In this document: positions 22,632-34,500 of the stretch, piece by piece
Layout of the letters: each line of letters starts with the position of its first letter
How positions within the stretch are numbered: position 1 is the first letter of the stretch
Origin: Seriola aureovittata
Taxonomy: Eukaryota > Chordata > Actinopteri > Carangiformes > Carangidae
Length of the DNA: 64,000 bases
Direction: 5' to 3'
NCBI RefSeq assembly: GCF_021018895.1
Contig: NC_079369.1
Coordinates: forward strand, 11,251,694-11,315,693
Made by a program: the position numbers and the translations under genes
Notes under the pieces: model-generated
Databases searched by the model: none
What the model was told of the DNA's origin: nothing
Seen by the model: only the letters and a program-made list of their open reading frames with translations

Positions 22632-24390
22632 TGTGGCTCGCTGCACAGAGACAAACAGATTAAATAAAAAACCAGACCAAAACAGAAAATTGGAAGCAGA
22701 GGAGGAGGTGGAGACTTCCACCCCCTCTGCCTTGTGAACTTTGGCTGTTGATGTTCTCCATCACAAACCCCCCATCTGTGCTCTTGTGAAAGAAAAAGGG
22801 TTTTTCTATGACCCCTGATTAAAAATATTTAAATCCTGGTTTCCCGCTGTGTGCAGCTGTTTCATCTCCAGCGTTCTGAGTGTTGTTTTACTGAAACCAG
22901 GCGAGTTTGTGATGAATTATGGCTGGATTCCCCTCCCTGCACCTATCTCTGACACCTTATTAAACTCAGTACTCGGAGTGCACAACAACATGTCTGTAAA
23001 GTCCAGATTTCAAAAGCACCAAGAATAACATGAGGGAACAGTTTCCTAAGCATGCAGAGAAACATACCTGTTCACATTCACTTTTTCACAAGATGTCCTG
23101 GGAGGAAAAAGCTTTATCCAGTGCAGCTTGTGGTGGCTCTCTTATAGCGGACCCGAAAAATCTGCCCTCCCCCAACACTTTGTCCTTGACACACCTCTTC
23201 AACACTCAACAGTTTTACAGTTGCTCAGTTGACGCACAGATTCACTGAATCCCACAAAGCAAATTAAACTTTTTACAACTCTCATGATATTTGTAAGCAA
23301 GGTAATCTATACAGTGTATCTTATTCAAAATAAAATTAAACTGGGGTTTTTCATTGCTCTGGTCTAAGACTGACACATTGATTACCAGTGGTGTGTTAGT
23401 TATTATCATGTTCTCATTTCTGATGAGGGACATGAGAGTAATCCTGCAACTGAGACAAAGTAAAATGTCATAAAACAATAACACAATACTTAACTGAAAA
23501 GTATATTCTTGTCCTGCTCAGCAATGGTGTAGCATACATCTAATGAACTGGATTAGTACACTTTTGGTTCCCTCCACAGCTGCAACCATCTTGCATGCAA
23601 GAAAAGAAAAGAAAAGAAAAGAAGTTCATTTAACTAAGTAACAACATACTGAATGTGCGTAATGAGTATATTACTTATTACTATTTATTGTATTTTGGTT
23701 AGCAGCAGTGGGGGTGATGGGGGCTATTAGAGGTATTCATGTAAAGACAATACTTAAAACAAGGTCCAAGTAGAGACACCCTGAGGAATGTTAAAGGAAC
23801 TACAGAGGATAATATTATCATAAAGACACTCGGCTTACTGGACTGATTCCTCTTCTCCAAATATGGCCGGGTTTGATATGTCTTAGGAGAAATTCCTTTG
23901 ATGTTTTTGGGTGTTGAGATAGCACTTTTGCCGTTAACTGGGGGCTTTCCGAGTCTACAGAAATATGGACTTAGCAATGACTGTTCCTACACATGGGGCC
24001 ATATCCAGAATTTCAGAAATACTGAAGTCATGAATGCAATTCACTGCAGCGTAACAATTCCCCGTGTGTCCTACAGAAAAGGCAAGTCACAAAAAGTGAA
24101 GTTTTTAAAATGATGTGAATGATTTGTATTTTTAATGTTTTATTTATTATGAACTTTTTATCTATATATTCTGTAAATTTTATTGTTCAACATAAACATC
24201 TTAACATATCTTTTAAAGTCCAAACTGCTAAGAAAATAGTTCTGTTTGGGAAATATATATTTTGTTGGTCCCAACGTAGGCTAATTAATATATGCTGGGT
24301 CTAAAATATTGGAATCAGGCTATAAAATCCATTGTAGAACCTCAGTGTCCTCAGTGTTTTCTGAGGAATGAGTTAAAAATCACTGTTTGG
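22632..24390. other. Upstream flank of the chemokine and intergenic DNA
   Basis: No gene recognised. It contains a (GAAAA)n run at 23600-23622. Chemokine promoter elements could not be placed with confidence; a TATA-like stretch on minus near 22814-22836 is one candidate. Confidence 0.4.
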
Positions 24391-24421
24391 GTATATACAT
24401 ACTTTTGGCCATATAATGTAT
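24391..24421 (-). mobile_element. Terminal inverted repeat of a Tc1-type element
   Basis: cttttggccatataatgta on plus is the typical fish Tc1/MITE terminus TACANTATATGGCCAAAAG in reverse. The element body would lie to the left, where it is heavily decayed. Confidence 0.5.
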
Positions 24422-24639
24422 TAAACATTAATCTGTATAACATTAATAAATCTTTCATTTTACACATACACCTAAACAACATTTGGCACTGGTCGGGGTC
24501 ATGATTCAGACAACATCCCATTAACACTAACATTTGAAAGCAATCAAATCACTGCAGGGATCAGTGGAATAGGAACTAAACATAAAGCCGTGGCTCTTTC
24601 TTTAGAACATATTTTCTACTAGTAAATGCTATAACCATC

Positions 24640-24917
24640 ACTACTCTTCCAGTAAGACTTTCTCCAAGATTTGGAAACTTAAAAACTCGGATTTCCTGCC
24701 ATTCAGCCACAAGAACATTAGTGAGGTCAGGCACTAATTGAAGGTGGCAAGGTCAGGGTTGCAGTCGGAGTTACAGTTTCTCCCAAAGGTGTTGAATGGG
24801 ACTGAGGTCCAGACTCTGTGCAGCCTGGTCAAATTCTTCCACTCCAATCCGGGAAAAACATTTCTTCATTGACCTGCTTTGTGCACAGGGTCATGTCATT
24901 TTGAAACAGGAAGAATA
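24640..24917 (-). mobile_element. Tc1-like transposon fragment
   Basis: DNA phrases (caagaacattagtgaggtcaggcact, cccaaaggtgttgaatggg, actctgtgcagcctggtcaa) match the transposase C-terminal half of a common fish Tc1 family. On minus the frame gives FQNDMTLCTK, where the family has an FQ-D block. The fragment stops abruptly at a C-run/AC microsatellite. It is broken by indels and stops. Confidence 0.6.

Positions 24918-24974
<57 letters not shown>
24918..24974. repeat. Compound microsatellite C17 then (AC)20
   Basis: Seventeen C followed directly by about twenty AC units, at the edge of the Tc1-like fragment. Confidence 0.9.
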
Positions 24975-24976
<2 letters not shown>

Positions 24977-25134
24977 ATTATACACACACAAGAAAACAGA
25001 AGAGGGCGATGTCCTGTGATTTCACTAGGAGTGATTCCACAATAACAAGACAAGTGTATTTTCTTCTCATGGTAAGATTTTTTGGAGGTGTGTGTGCCTC
25101 TTGATGATTGCCTTATCCATACAGTTGGAAATAC

Positions 25135-25336
25135 ACTATTGATAATGATAATAACAAACTTTATCTATAGAGCAATTTTCATAAAAGAGATGTAGCTCAA
25201 AGTGCTTCACATTAAAAAAAAATCAAATAGCACAATAATAAGAGTGAATTAGAGGACAATGAAAATGGAAAATTTGGGAAAAGTTTGGTTCACAGATTGA
25301 CAAAATAATAATAAATGAATGAATGAATGAATGAAT
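25135..25336. repeat. Dispersed-repeat tail and (AATG)n microsatellite
   Basis: aacaaactttatctatagagca followed by a gctcaaagtgcttcacatt phrase is a widespread teleost repeat tail. It is followed by an (AATG)n run at 25313-25336. Confidence 0.55.
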
Positions 25337-25589
25337 TAGAAGCACTACGGTGTCATCTAGCGGTCAGAATAGGAACTGCCTTAATGCAAAAAAATCCCTT
25401 CCACTGATCCAGTCCTGTTGTACGGATGCAGTCCATTACTCCACGTTACCCTGACCAGGATTTCCAGAGCAATCAGCGACACCTCCATGTGGGCGTTACC
25501 GCCCGGCTTGCCTTCATAACAGCCACTAAGCAACCCACCAAACCTGCAAGTCAGGCAAGACTGAGTGCAAGTCATCCTGACTAAATCAC

Positions 25590-25608
25590 TTTTTTTTTTT
25601 TTTTTTTT
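25590..25608. repeat. Poly-T run upstream of GCLM
   Basis: Uninterrupted T tract about 150 bp before the GCLM start codon. Confidence 0.9.
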
Positions 25609-25759
25609 AAAGAGTTGCGGGGAGTGTATTATTGTCTGCTATATTAGACTGTAGTTACAGCAGTAGTCAGTGAAAGAGTGAAAGCACCTGTTTACGGGCA
25701 CATCTTTCATCGCATCAAACACTGTGTAGCAACTTGTGAGCTAGCTGCCGAAAAACCAC

Positions 25760-27306
25760 ATGGATCCTCAAAACACCGACACGAACACTGAGGCGAAGAT
25801 GTTGTTGAACCACGCCAAAACGCTCAGGCTCCACACCGGGAATTTAGTCAACCGGAGTCGCCTGAAAAAGAAATGTCCAGGCTCTCCCAGCGAGGAGGTA
25901 AGCCAGCCTAAAACTGCGTAAACTAAACGTCTAATTTGAAATGACGGCAGTTTACTGACCATGGTAGCTTATTAGCTTAGCCTGCAAGTTAATGTTAGGC
26001 TACCTGGCTAAATATTTAACTGGCTAGCGAAATCGGTGTGTGTTAACTGATGGTAAGGTATGTGTGACGTTGTATGAGTCGTCTATAAAGATAAAAAAAA
26101 AAAGACAGGAATCATTTTTAATTAGAATTATTTTTGATTTTACTTGTCGAGGTCCGTAGTTGGAGACTTATATCTAAGCTAAAGTGGAATAGCTGAGCTG
26201 TTAAAGTGTGTCCTGTTTATGTCAGACATATAAGTAACTTTATGATCCAGCCTGAGGCGAATAGTTCACAGGTCTTGGCCGGAGATGAATGATTGTTGAA
26301 GGCTATTGACATAAAACTAGACCCGGAAAACTAAAACAGGTGATCTACATCACCTGCTGGCAGATCCTCCACTTACACTGTGTTTTCTATCAGTTTTGCC
26401 ATGACAGCACTGCCAGCACTCAAAATGCAGTCAAAATCTATTGAGAGGAACAAGTTTAAGATTGGAAATTAAACTTTTTTTTTATGAGTCCGTGTTGTTT
26501 TTTTCCTCTGACCCTAAGTTGACACATTGCTAGTTTTGTCCAGCTGTCAGTGTAAACCCCAAATATATTAATTTATTAATAATGTTAATACAGTGATATG
26601 AAACAGAAAAATAGCACATATCTTACATTTAAGAAGCTGGAACTAGTGGATGTAATATATAAAATATTTGACAATTTCTTTTATTTTTAAGTGTGCATAT
26701 ATGTTAACGGCAATTGTATAAATGTGAAGCAGTTTCTTCCTGAGAGGATCTGGTGAGACTTGTCACATTTTTTGTGATTGCTTTAGAGAACATACCATTC
26801 ATTACTTTAAAGTTTAAAACATTTCAGTTTCCCTCTGACATGGTTGTAGTTTGGGTACAGTGTGGTATGATGTACCTGCCAAACCTTAATCCAAAATTGA
26901 GTTTGTAGTTTTTAAAAGTTGTATTGAAGTGAAGGTCATGATTAATTAAATTTCTTTGCCACAGGTTGATTTTAAAAATAATCAGGACACAGAAATTGAG
27001 CTTTATACTTAAGAGTAGATGTTGGGGTCATCACAGATATATATCTCTATTGGCATGTAGTATGTGATTATGTATGTGGCTGACATACAACGGCTGCATA
27101 TAACTCAGAAAAGTGCTATAGATGGTCATTTAGAAGCATGGTTACAACATTCATTCATCTCCCCTTGCAGCATTACTTTTCTCTGTTTCAGGAATTTGCA
27201 GTCATGATGCATACATGTCATACAGGATTCTCTAAATACTGTTCACGTAAATATCATAGTCATAGTTATGACTGACAAGCTTAGATTTTTCTAAAGGTTC
27301 AGATAT

Positions 27307-27352
<46 letters not shown>

Positions 27353-30300
27353 TCTTCACTTAATAACAAACTCATATCGTCCAAAGCTCACAGTTCAGAT
27401 TAATTAAACCCAGATTTAATGGAAATAGTGCTTTACTGTCCCTATTCTTTCTCTCTGCTGAGCTCCACATCTCCAGGTTTTGGTGTGTTTGCCATTTTCT
27501 GCTGGTGCCAACACTCACATCAACATTTCTGACTCATTGATACACTTCTTAAACTACTAATGCAACGGCTCTCATGCCCCATTCTTATCCCTTTGTAAAT
27601 AGTTAGGCTATCACAGGAGCATTCACTGGTGCTTAAACTTGTCTTAATTTCTCTTCTTGTTCCACACTTGGAATCGGTTTGTGAAATTGTGACATTATGA
27701 AGTTGGTCCAACTGATTCCATTGTTTATAATACACCAAGGCATACGACTTGGCAGAGCAGCTTTCCAGATGCTAATGTGGCATCTGCTGAGAATAAAAAG
27801 CTTTTCAGCTTCAGCTGAGTTTCAGGGATCTTTCTTGAAAACTTTGCATGTTTTATGGATTTTAATTCAATGTCATGTTTTTCTATTTGATATTCCAGCT
27901 TCAAGACTGCATTCAAGCCACACTGAGTGACTGGTTTTCCATGACAAAGGCGCCGCCCAAGGTGGGGAGACATTTATAGTTTTCTAAATGTTTTCATGTA
28001 GAGCTGCTCATTGTGGGAGTGTAGTAGTTCATCTTGTTTAGTTCACCTAATTCAGTGTCTCTAGGTGTAGTAGTTCACCTAATTCAGTCTCTCCTATATT
28101 CTGAAACCATGTGTATGTAGTGATTACAGTGACAAATGAGCACAATAGTATTTGCATTGACAGTTATGGTCAGGCCTGCAGTTACACAACAACGTGTGAC
28201 TATGCTGTCGGGCAGTAGGATTCCAGTGCTTAGGAAAGTAAAATAACTATAGTGATAGACATCAAAGGATGCCTCTAGGCTTACTGAAAAGAAGCTGTCA
28301 TGATGAATGTTCATGCAGTGCTGGCTGCCAAAGGCGCCATTCCAAATGTGTGTCTGTCTGTTTGGTGGGTGAAGGTGGGGGTCCAAAATTTTGCTCTGGG
28401 GTTTTTGTCCATTAACTGTGGTATGATTTCTAGAATGTGAAAGCCATGGGATAATTTGCTTTCGTCAAACTAAAATGTTCTGAAAATCTTGAACTCAAGA
28501 TTAAACAAGCTGCAGGATCCAACGTAGTTAACGACCATTTCTGCTGAACACTCCCCTGCTCTGGCTGTTTTTGCTAGGCTCAGCTAATCTGCTTCAGCTT
28601 TTATCACCACGCCCACTGGACTCAGGGGGATGGGGGAGGTTTGAAAGAGTTGAACTCAGGGGTTTTAAATACTTGAAAATACAAAGCTTATAAGACACAT
28701 CCCCTGCAGGGAAATGTGAAGAATGGGATATTGGAGTCATGGGCTCTGAGTCCTCCTCAGGTTGTGTTCTTTAATGCTGTGTAACATGTCCATATCATAA
28801 AGCTCAGCACTTTCCAGTGTTTGTGTCCTGCTGTACTAAGCCTCTCTTAGACATACACCAAGTTATGTAAATGTGATGGAGATTAACACATTGGTCTCAT
28901 GTCTAAATAGCTAGTCTCAACATCTCAGTGACAATTTTACCAGCTTGTAGTCACATGTCTATATTATTTGCAACATGGTACAAGTCTTTCTGAATGTCAT
29001 CAGAAAAACAGACCACAACAGAACCAAAGGGGGGGGGGTTTCTTAATGGTAATTTATTAAGACTGATTGCAAAATAATGCAGCCTTTGAGGGGAAGAAAA
29101 AACATTCTTCTCTCTTCATAACTTTTAAAGTCAGAGCTAGTTTTCTGTGGCGCTCATGCTCCCTCTGGCGCAGCAGATGCCAAATATCATGCAAGCATTG
29201 TGGCTCTCACCTGTCTAAATAAAGCCCTAAGCAACATTTATGTAACAAAATCATGTTTGAATAACAAAAAGTTCCCAAGTTTAAAGATGGGTATTAGGAG
29301 GAGTGTTACATATTTCATATAACACTAAAGTGCTTTTCTTGTCCCATAGGACTTTCCAGATACACTGGACTGCTCCATTCCCCAGGAAACAGATGCTATC
29401 ACACCTGAGGAGAGGGAGGAGGTGAAGGTTTCAGGTCAGTGCTGTTTTTTTGTTTGTTTGTTTGTTTTCCACGTAGCCTACAAAAAGAGCATTAAATATA
29501 CAGTATAAAGTAATACTTTGAATTAGTTTAATGCATTTTACTTGTCCTGATCAAAGAAGAATTTGATATACACTTAATAAACCTGTTTATTTAACATCTA
29601 GAATTATTAAAAAATTCTCTATTAACCTGTGTCACCGAGAAATGTGACTGACGAGGCGCTGCACATCAGTGTCTGTTTTTGCACTCTCCACATCCCTGCT
29701 TCAACCTTATTTATTTTCCTGTTTTTATAACCTATCTGTAGTGCAGTGTAGTGATTTACTGTGTGTTCAACAAGAGTATAGCTGTCAAGGTTTCCATTTA
29801 TTTGCCTCACCTATTCAAAGGACCTCTGATCAAATCATTTGTAAAGAAAATTCAGTGGGTGACTGATTGATCAGAGCATCCCTACTTAATGACTGGCTGA
29901 ATAAGGAATTAATAAATTAAGTAATAAGTGGTGCCAATGATTTTAATACAACTACAGTATGTGGTGGACGACATGCTTATGGTTGTCTTGTTCTTGCAGT
30001 CAAGCTCTTCCTGTGTGAGTCGGTTCAGTCCTCAATCAGAGATGCAGTGGAAATGGGTGAGTTAAAAGTTAAATGTCCCTCAAAAATTACACAGTTGTGA
30101 AGCTTCTTTTCATTTGATCTCTATGCATGCTACAGCCTTGTTTGTCTCTCTTCACCAGCCTGCCAGACACTGACAGTGTCCCAGCTCGACTCTGTTATAA
30201 TAGCGCCACCTGGGCTCCTGGAGGGTGACAGCCAAACTTTGGCTCACCTTCAGCCAGCCTGGGAGGAGCTGGAGACCCTGGTCAGGAGCCAGCGGATTGC

Positions 30301-31545
30301 CGCCATTGGCACCTCTGACCTGGACAAAGATCTGCTGGAACAGCTCTACAACTGGGCTCAGGTCAGTGGGAATCTTGTGTCTGTGATGCTTAGTTTGTGT
30401 CGTCTTCAGAGGCAGCAGTGATAATAGGGCCGAATGGTACCTTTTCTGTTGTGAGTTTTGGCCAGTGTACCACTGGCAGAGCTGATCCATGGGTCATTTT
30501 CTGTATTGAATCAATTGAGGCAGGTCATTGACCATGCTCCCTCTCTTGGACCAGGTGAAGCCCAGCAGTAACCAGGTGAACCTGGCCTCCTGCTGTGTGA
30601 TGCCTCCTGACCTGACAGCCTTCGCTAAGGAGTTTGACATCCAGCTGCTCACACACAACGATCCCAAAGGTGAAAGAAACTTTTTCTGCCAGTCAGATGG
30701 GTTTGATGAATTTTTGGTATCAATCCAGACATGCACCTTATTATGATAATTAACGTATTGATAGTGTGTCCAAGATCAAGTGCTCTTAATCCTTGGTAAA
30801 GCATAAGAATAAGTTTGATATTCTGTTCTTTTTATTGACAAAAGACCAAAACCAACAATGAATTGTTCCAACTAACAAGTTGTGACATGTCCCTTCAGTA
30901 ACATGAGCATGGGAACTGTAGATTATTTTAAGTCAGTCTCACTATCTAATACTGATAATCCTAGTAGCACTCAAATGTGTGTTAATCCATGGTTACTCCT
31001 GTTACTACTAGACTTCCCAGCTGTACTAGGAAATTACTGAGACTTTTAAAAAGGTAAAAGTATATATCTGTGATCCATATTTAAAGATTTACTTGCTACA
31101 CATGAACTTTGGGGCTGAGAGCAGCAGACAGGGTAGAGAAGTCAGAAAATACTGAGAAATGGTTTTAGTAGTTTTATTGCTTTTGTTGACAATAAGAATA
31201 TTATAGAAAAACGCCAGCTTTATCCTTTTTAAGCTTTTTCTGTTAATAAATAAATAAAAAATAATTAATGCATTGTAGTCAGGGTCAGCTGCAGCATCAG
31301 TGGTTCTTATTTTAAGGGTTTTGCATAGTGTAAGCTGCATAGTTTACAGTTTTTCCCCTCTCTTCCTGCCCTCAGAGCTGATGTCAGCAGCCACCTTCCA
31401 GGAGGCAATGCAGGAGGGAACACAGGACCTAAAAATGGCTGACTGGAGGCTGGAGTGGGTCCTGCGCTACTCCATTATTGTCAAGAGCAGGGGCATCATC
31501 AAGTCTAAGGGCTACCTTGTCAGCGCAAGGAAGGCGACCCCCTAG
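25760..31545 (+). CDS. gclm: Glutamate-cysteine ligase modifier subunit
   Basis: The regulatory partner of GCLC; it lowers feedback inhibition by glutathione and raises glutamate affinity in the first, rate-limiting step of cytosolic glutathione synthesis. Seven exons join in phase: 25760-25897, 27899-27961, 29350-29434, 30000-30056, 30159-30361, 30555-30669 and 31376-31545, giving 276 aa (human 274, from memory). The aldo-keto-reductase-like fold is seen in SQLDSVIIAPP, EELETLVRSQRIAAIGTSDL, QVNLASCCVMPPDL, FDIQLLTHNDPK and the C-terminal LRYSIIVKSRGIIKSKGY. The N-terminus AKTLRLHTGNLVNRSRLKKKCP is also typical. The first intron is 2 kb and holds a (TA)n run. The least conserved part is exon 3 (DCSIPQETDAITPEEREE). 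In mammals the gene is induced through NRF2; I saw no clear antioxidant response element in the 400 bp upstream. Certain. Confidence 0.97.
27310..27349. repeat. (TA)n microsatellite in GCLM intron 1
   Basis: About twenty uninterrupted TA units. Confidence 0.9.
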
Positions 31546-32690
31546 CACACCTCATTAGAGAAGAAGACACAGGGATGAAGCCATTTTCCTCCTTTTTCAT
31601 TCACCTACACACACAACATGCAAAGTAACAGCTTTGAATACTGGACGTTGCCAATCAAAATGAGTCTTGAAGTAATTGTTTTATCTTACAGATAAGAGTT
31701 CACCCTCATTGTGTATAATTTGTTTAGTTTATCAAATGCAAGTATTCCTTGCCATCATCTCAGTGAGATCAAAAGTAGGAAATGAACGTGCAAGATCAAC
31801 CCCAGTGTCAGTTTTGAGAGAAAAGACTGTGAAATAGAGTTTCACAGATGGTGGCTCTCTCCATGACCAGTATGCTGACAGATCAGCCATTTATCAACAC
31901 AGTAGAGGCTGCTCTTAACTTGGATCCAATGTGAAGGTTCCTTAACCTTGCTCTGATGTGAAGTGCCTCTCATCTTTCACTCCTTCTATCCTCATACCTG
32001 CTTTGTCTCCACTGTGTTTGTGTGAATCAAGCTTTAAATATGTTGGTCTGACTCAAAAGATTGTGATAGGTAAAGCAGAAGAAAACGGTAGAAATCTCTT
32101 GTTTTTAATACATAATTATTCCAAACATTTTGAAAGGTGAAATGGAAATCTATCTACTATGAAAAAAGTCTGATATTACTCAGTTTTGATTTGTTGCTGC
32201 TGTATATAACGCCATTTGCATTCCACAATTAAGAAAAATTATGCACTAATTCAAACCCAACTACATACAAGATGTGTATGTTATGATGCAGATTGAATTA
32301 GATTTCAACTGGCAGAACTATGTGAGTATGTATAACTCTATTTTATCATGCTTTTTTCTAACCATGAGCTCTTTTTAATGATGCATTGAAATGCCCCCCC
32401 CAGGCTCATGAGATTAATTTGAAAGTAGAGCAATATTTTATTTTGAGGTTGGCATAAACACAAGGCTGATGTCATCTATATGTTGTTATTATAACACTGA
32501 AAACTCTGTGGCAAGGAAATGAATAGTTAACTCTGAGGAAGCAGTTTTTATTTATGAATCATGCTTGTTTTTCCATACAGGGTCCAGTAAATCTCATGTA
32601 GAATTTTCTATTCTACTGTAAACATATTTAATGTTGTCATATATCTGTATATCATGAATTGGCTTTATTAAAATGACGAAATACACGTTT
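31546..32690 (+). other. Probable GCLM 3' UTR
   Basis: AT-rich sequence downstream of the stop. The first plausible poly(A) signal seen is ATTAAA at 32667-32672. No other gene seen here. Confidence 0.45.
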
Positions 32691-34116
32691 ATACTTTGTA
32701 CTGTCAACACTGGTGTAAATCATTTGAAATATGTGTGTTTAATAATACAATCAACATTTTGGTGTCACAAAGAAACTTCACCAAAAAAATCTTAAATGGT
32801 AAAAATGACAACATTTCACAAAGATCCTGTATTCGCTGATGAGCTGAAGACTAACTCCAGCTTTGTTGAACTGTTTCACATTCTTCCTGAGGCAGCAGGC
32901 TTTTGAACCAGTTACACTGAACTCACCAGGCCCTGATTTACTTGAACTAAATAATTTTGTCCTGCAGAATATGTGATGAAATCTAAATCAGAAGTTATTA
33001 AAAATAGTTTGGTTTAGTGCCACCGAAGCTCTCAGCTGAGTCATAAGCATGCTGTGAAATTGTTTAATCTATACTTTGGTTATTTTTTATTTTTCAGAAA
33101 TTATTTATTTTTATTGTTATTTGAAAGGTTGTGCTTCACAACTGAGTGTATTCATGGACAGATTTCATTTTGTAGTTTCTTCTTTAGTGTCTCTGTGAAC
33201 ATTTTGCGTCTCTTTGCAGACACTGTCCACTGTGAGTTTTAGGCAGAGCTGCAGCAATTTTTTTGGGGTCATTATTTCATAATTATTTTCTATCGATATT
33301 CTTTTTTAAATTATCCAGCCTGGTCTAGGGTTATTTCTAATACACTTTTACTGCAGTTCAGAGGGAAATATTTTACCCTACTAAGTTTATTTGATGGGTA
33401 TAAGGGCTGCTTAAGGCCCCAAGAACGCTTGCAATGCCCCAAGAGATCTTTTTATATATTTTTAACACTTGGACCGCCAGCTTTCTAGCACCTCTGCCAG
33501 AAAATCATATATAATTACATTGTTTGGGCTTTAAAGCAGTTCTGCTCAAGCAGTGGAAAAATGGATAAGTGCTACTTTACTTGACTTGGAAACTGTTTGT
33601 TAGTTTTAATATTTATTTATTTATTTGAAGGCTAAAACTGTAATGTACTATCCAATTGCCAATTAACTTTTTTCCACGTTATATTACGCATTGATTAATT
33701 TAGTACTGCTGCAAGTTTTCTATCCAAATGGACAGTTTTCTCTGTTCTACAGTGCTGAAATACAAAACTATAGATATGTATTTTAACACATTGCAGAGTA
33801 AAAAATTATCAACACATAAATGACAAAAACATTTTAATCGACGCGGCACCGCCCGATGCACACGCCCATAACTATGACACACAGCTGCATCTGGAGACGG
33901 TGCGCACTCATGCGAAGAGCTGTTTTTCCTGTTCGCTCTGAGATTTATTGGATTGTTATTTTCTGTTTATTGTATGTTGGTGTTTGCATTTTACAGTTGT
34001 TCTACCTGGAGATGATGCATAAGTTCTCAGGTTTTATGCCTGTAAGCTATTTCAGGAGAACTCCTATGGGTGATATCAGAGGACTGAAAAAAAGGCTTAA
34101 GTGGTTGACGTTGACA
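32691..34116. other. Intergenic between GCLM and the tandem array
   Basis: No gene recognised. Near 33245-33345 the sequence (gagctgcagcaat..., tcataattattttctatcgat) resembles a widespread teleost repeat. A CpG-containing stretch at 33838-33910 stands out from the AT-rich surroundings. Confidence 0.4.
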
Positions 34117-34500
34117 CATTCTGCCTTTCTGTACTATGACGTTTGTATAACATTTTTTACCATTCTATACTATGACGTTTTTTGACTAACCATACAATGA
34201 TGTTTTCATAACATTTTATGCCTTACTGTACTATGACATTTTGATGACATTTCATACCTTACTTTTCTATGACGTTTTTATGCCTTACTATACTATGATG
34301 TTTTTATGACAATTTATGCCATAGTATACTATGGTGTTTTTATGACATTTGATGCCTTACTATACTATGATGTTTTCATGACATTTTATGCCATAGTATA
34401 CTATGGTGTTTTTGTGAAAATTTGATGCCTTACTATACTATGACTTTTTATGACTTCTTATGCCTTACTATACTATGACATCTTATACCTTACTATACTA
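34117..34500 (+). repeat. Diverged left edge of the array
   Basis: Units here read acattttatgcc rather than actttttatgcc and include the perfect palindrome CCATAGTATACTATGG at 34319-34334 and 34391-34406. Spacing is irregular. This is the degenerate margin expected of an array homogenised in its core. Confidence 0.8.

Noticed and set aside
22498..22737. 79-codon plus-strand poly-Cys frame
   Set aside because: It is the antisense of the chemokine signal-peptide exon and its CAG tract.
24796..25104. 102-codon plus-strand frame with poly-Pro and poly-His/Thr run
   Set aside because: It is the translation of a C-run and AC microsatellite joined to a dead transposon fragment.
33856..34185. 109-codon frame with hydrophobic segments at the left array border
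   Set aside because: It runs into the array, shows no family resemblance and has no exon signals; the hydrophobicity comes from T-rich DNA.
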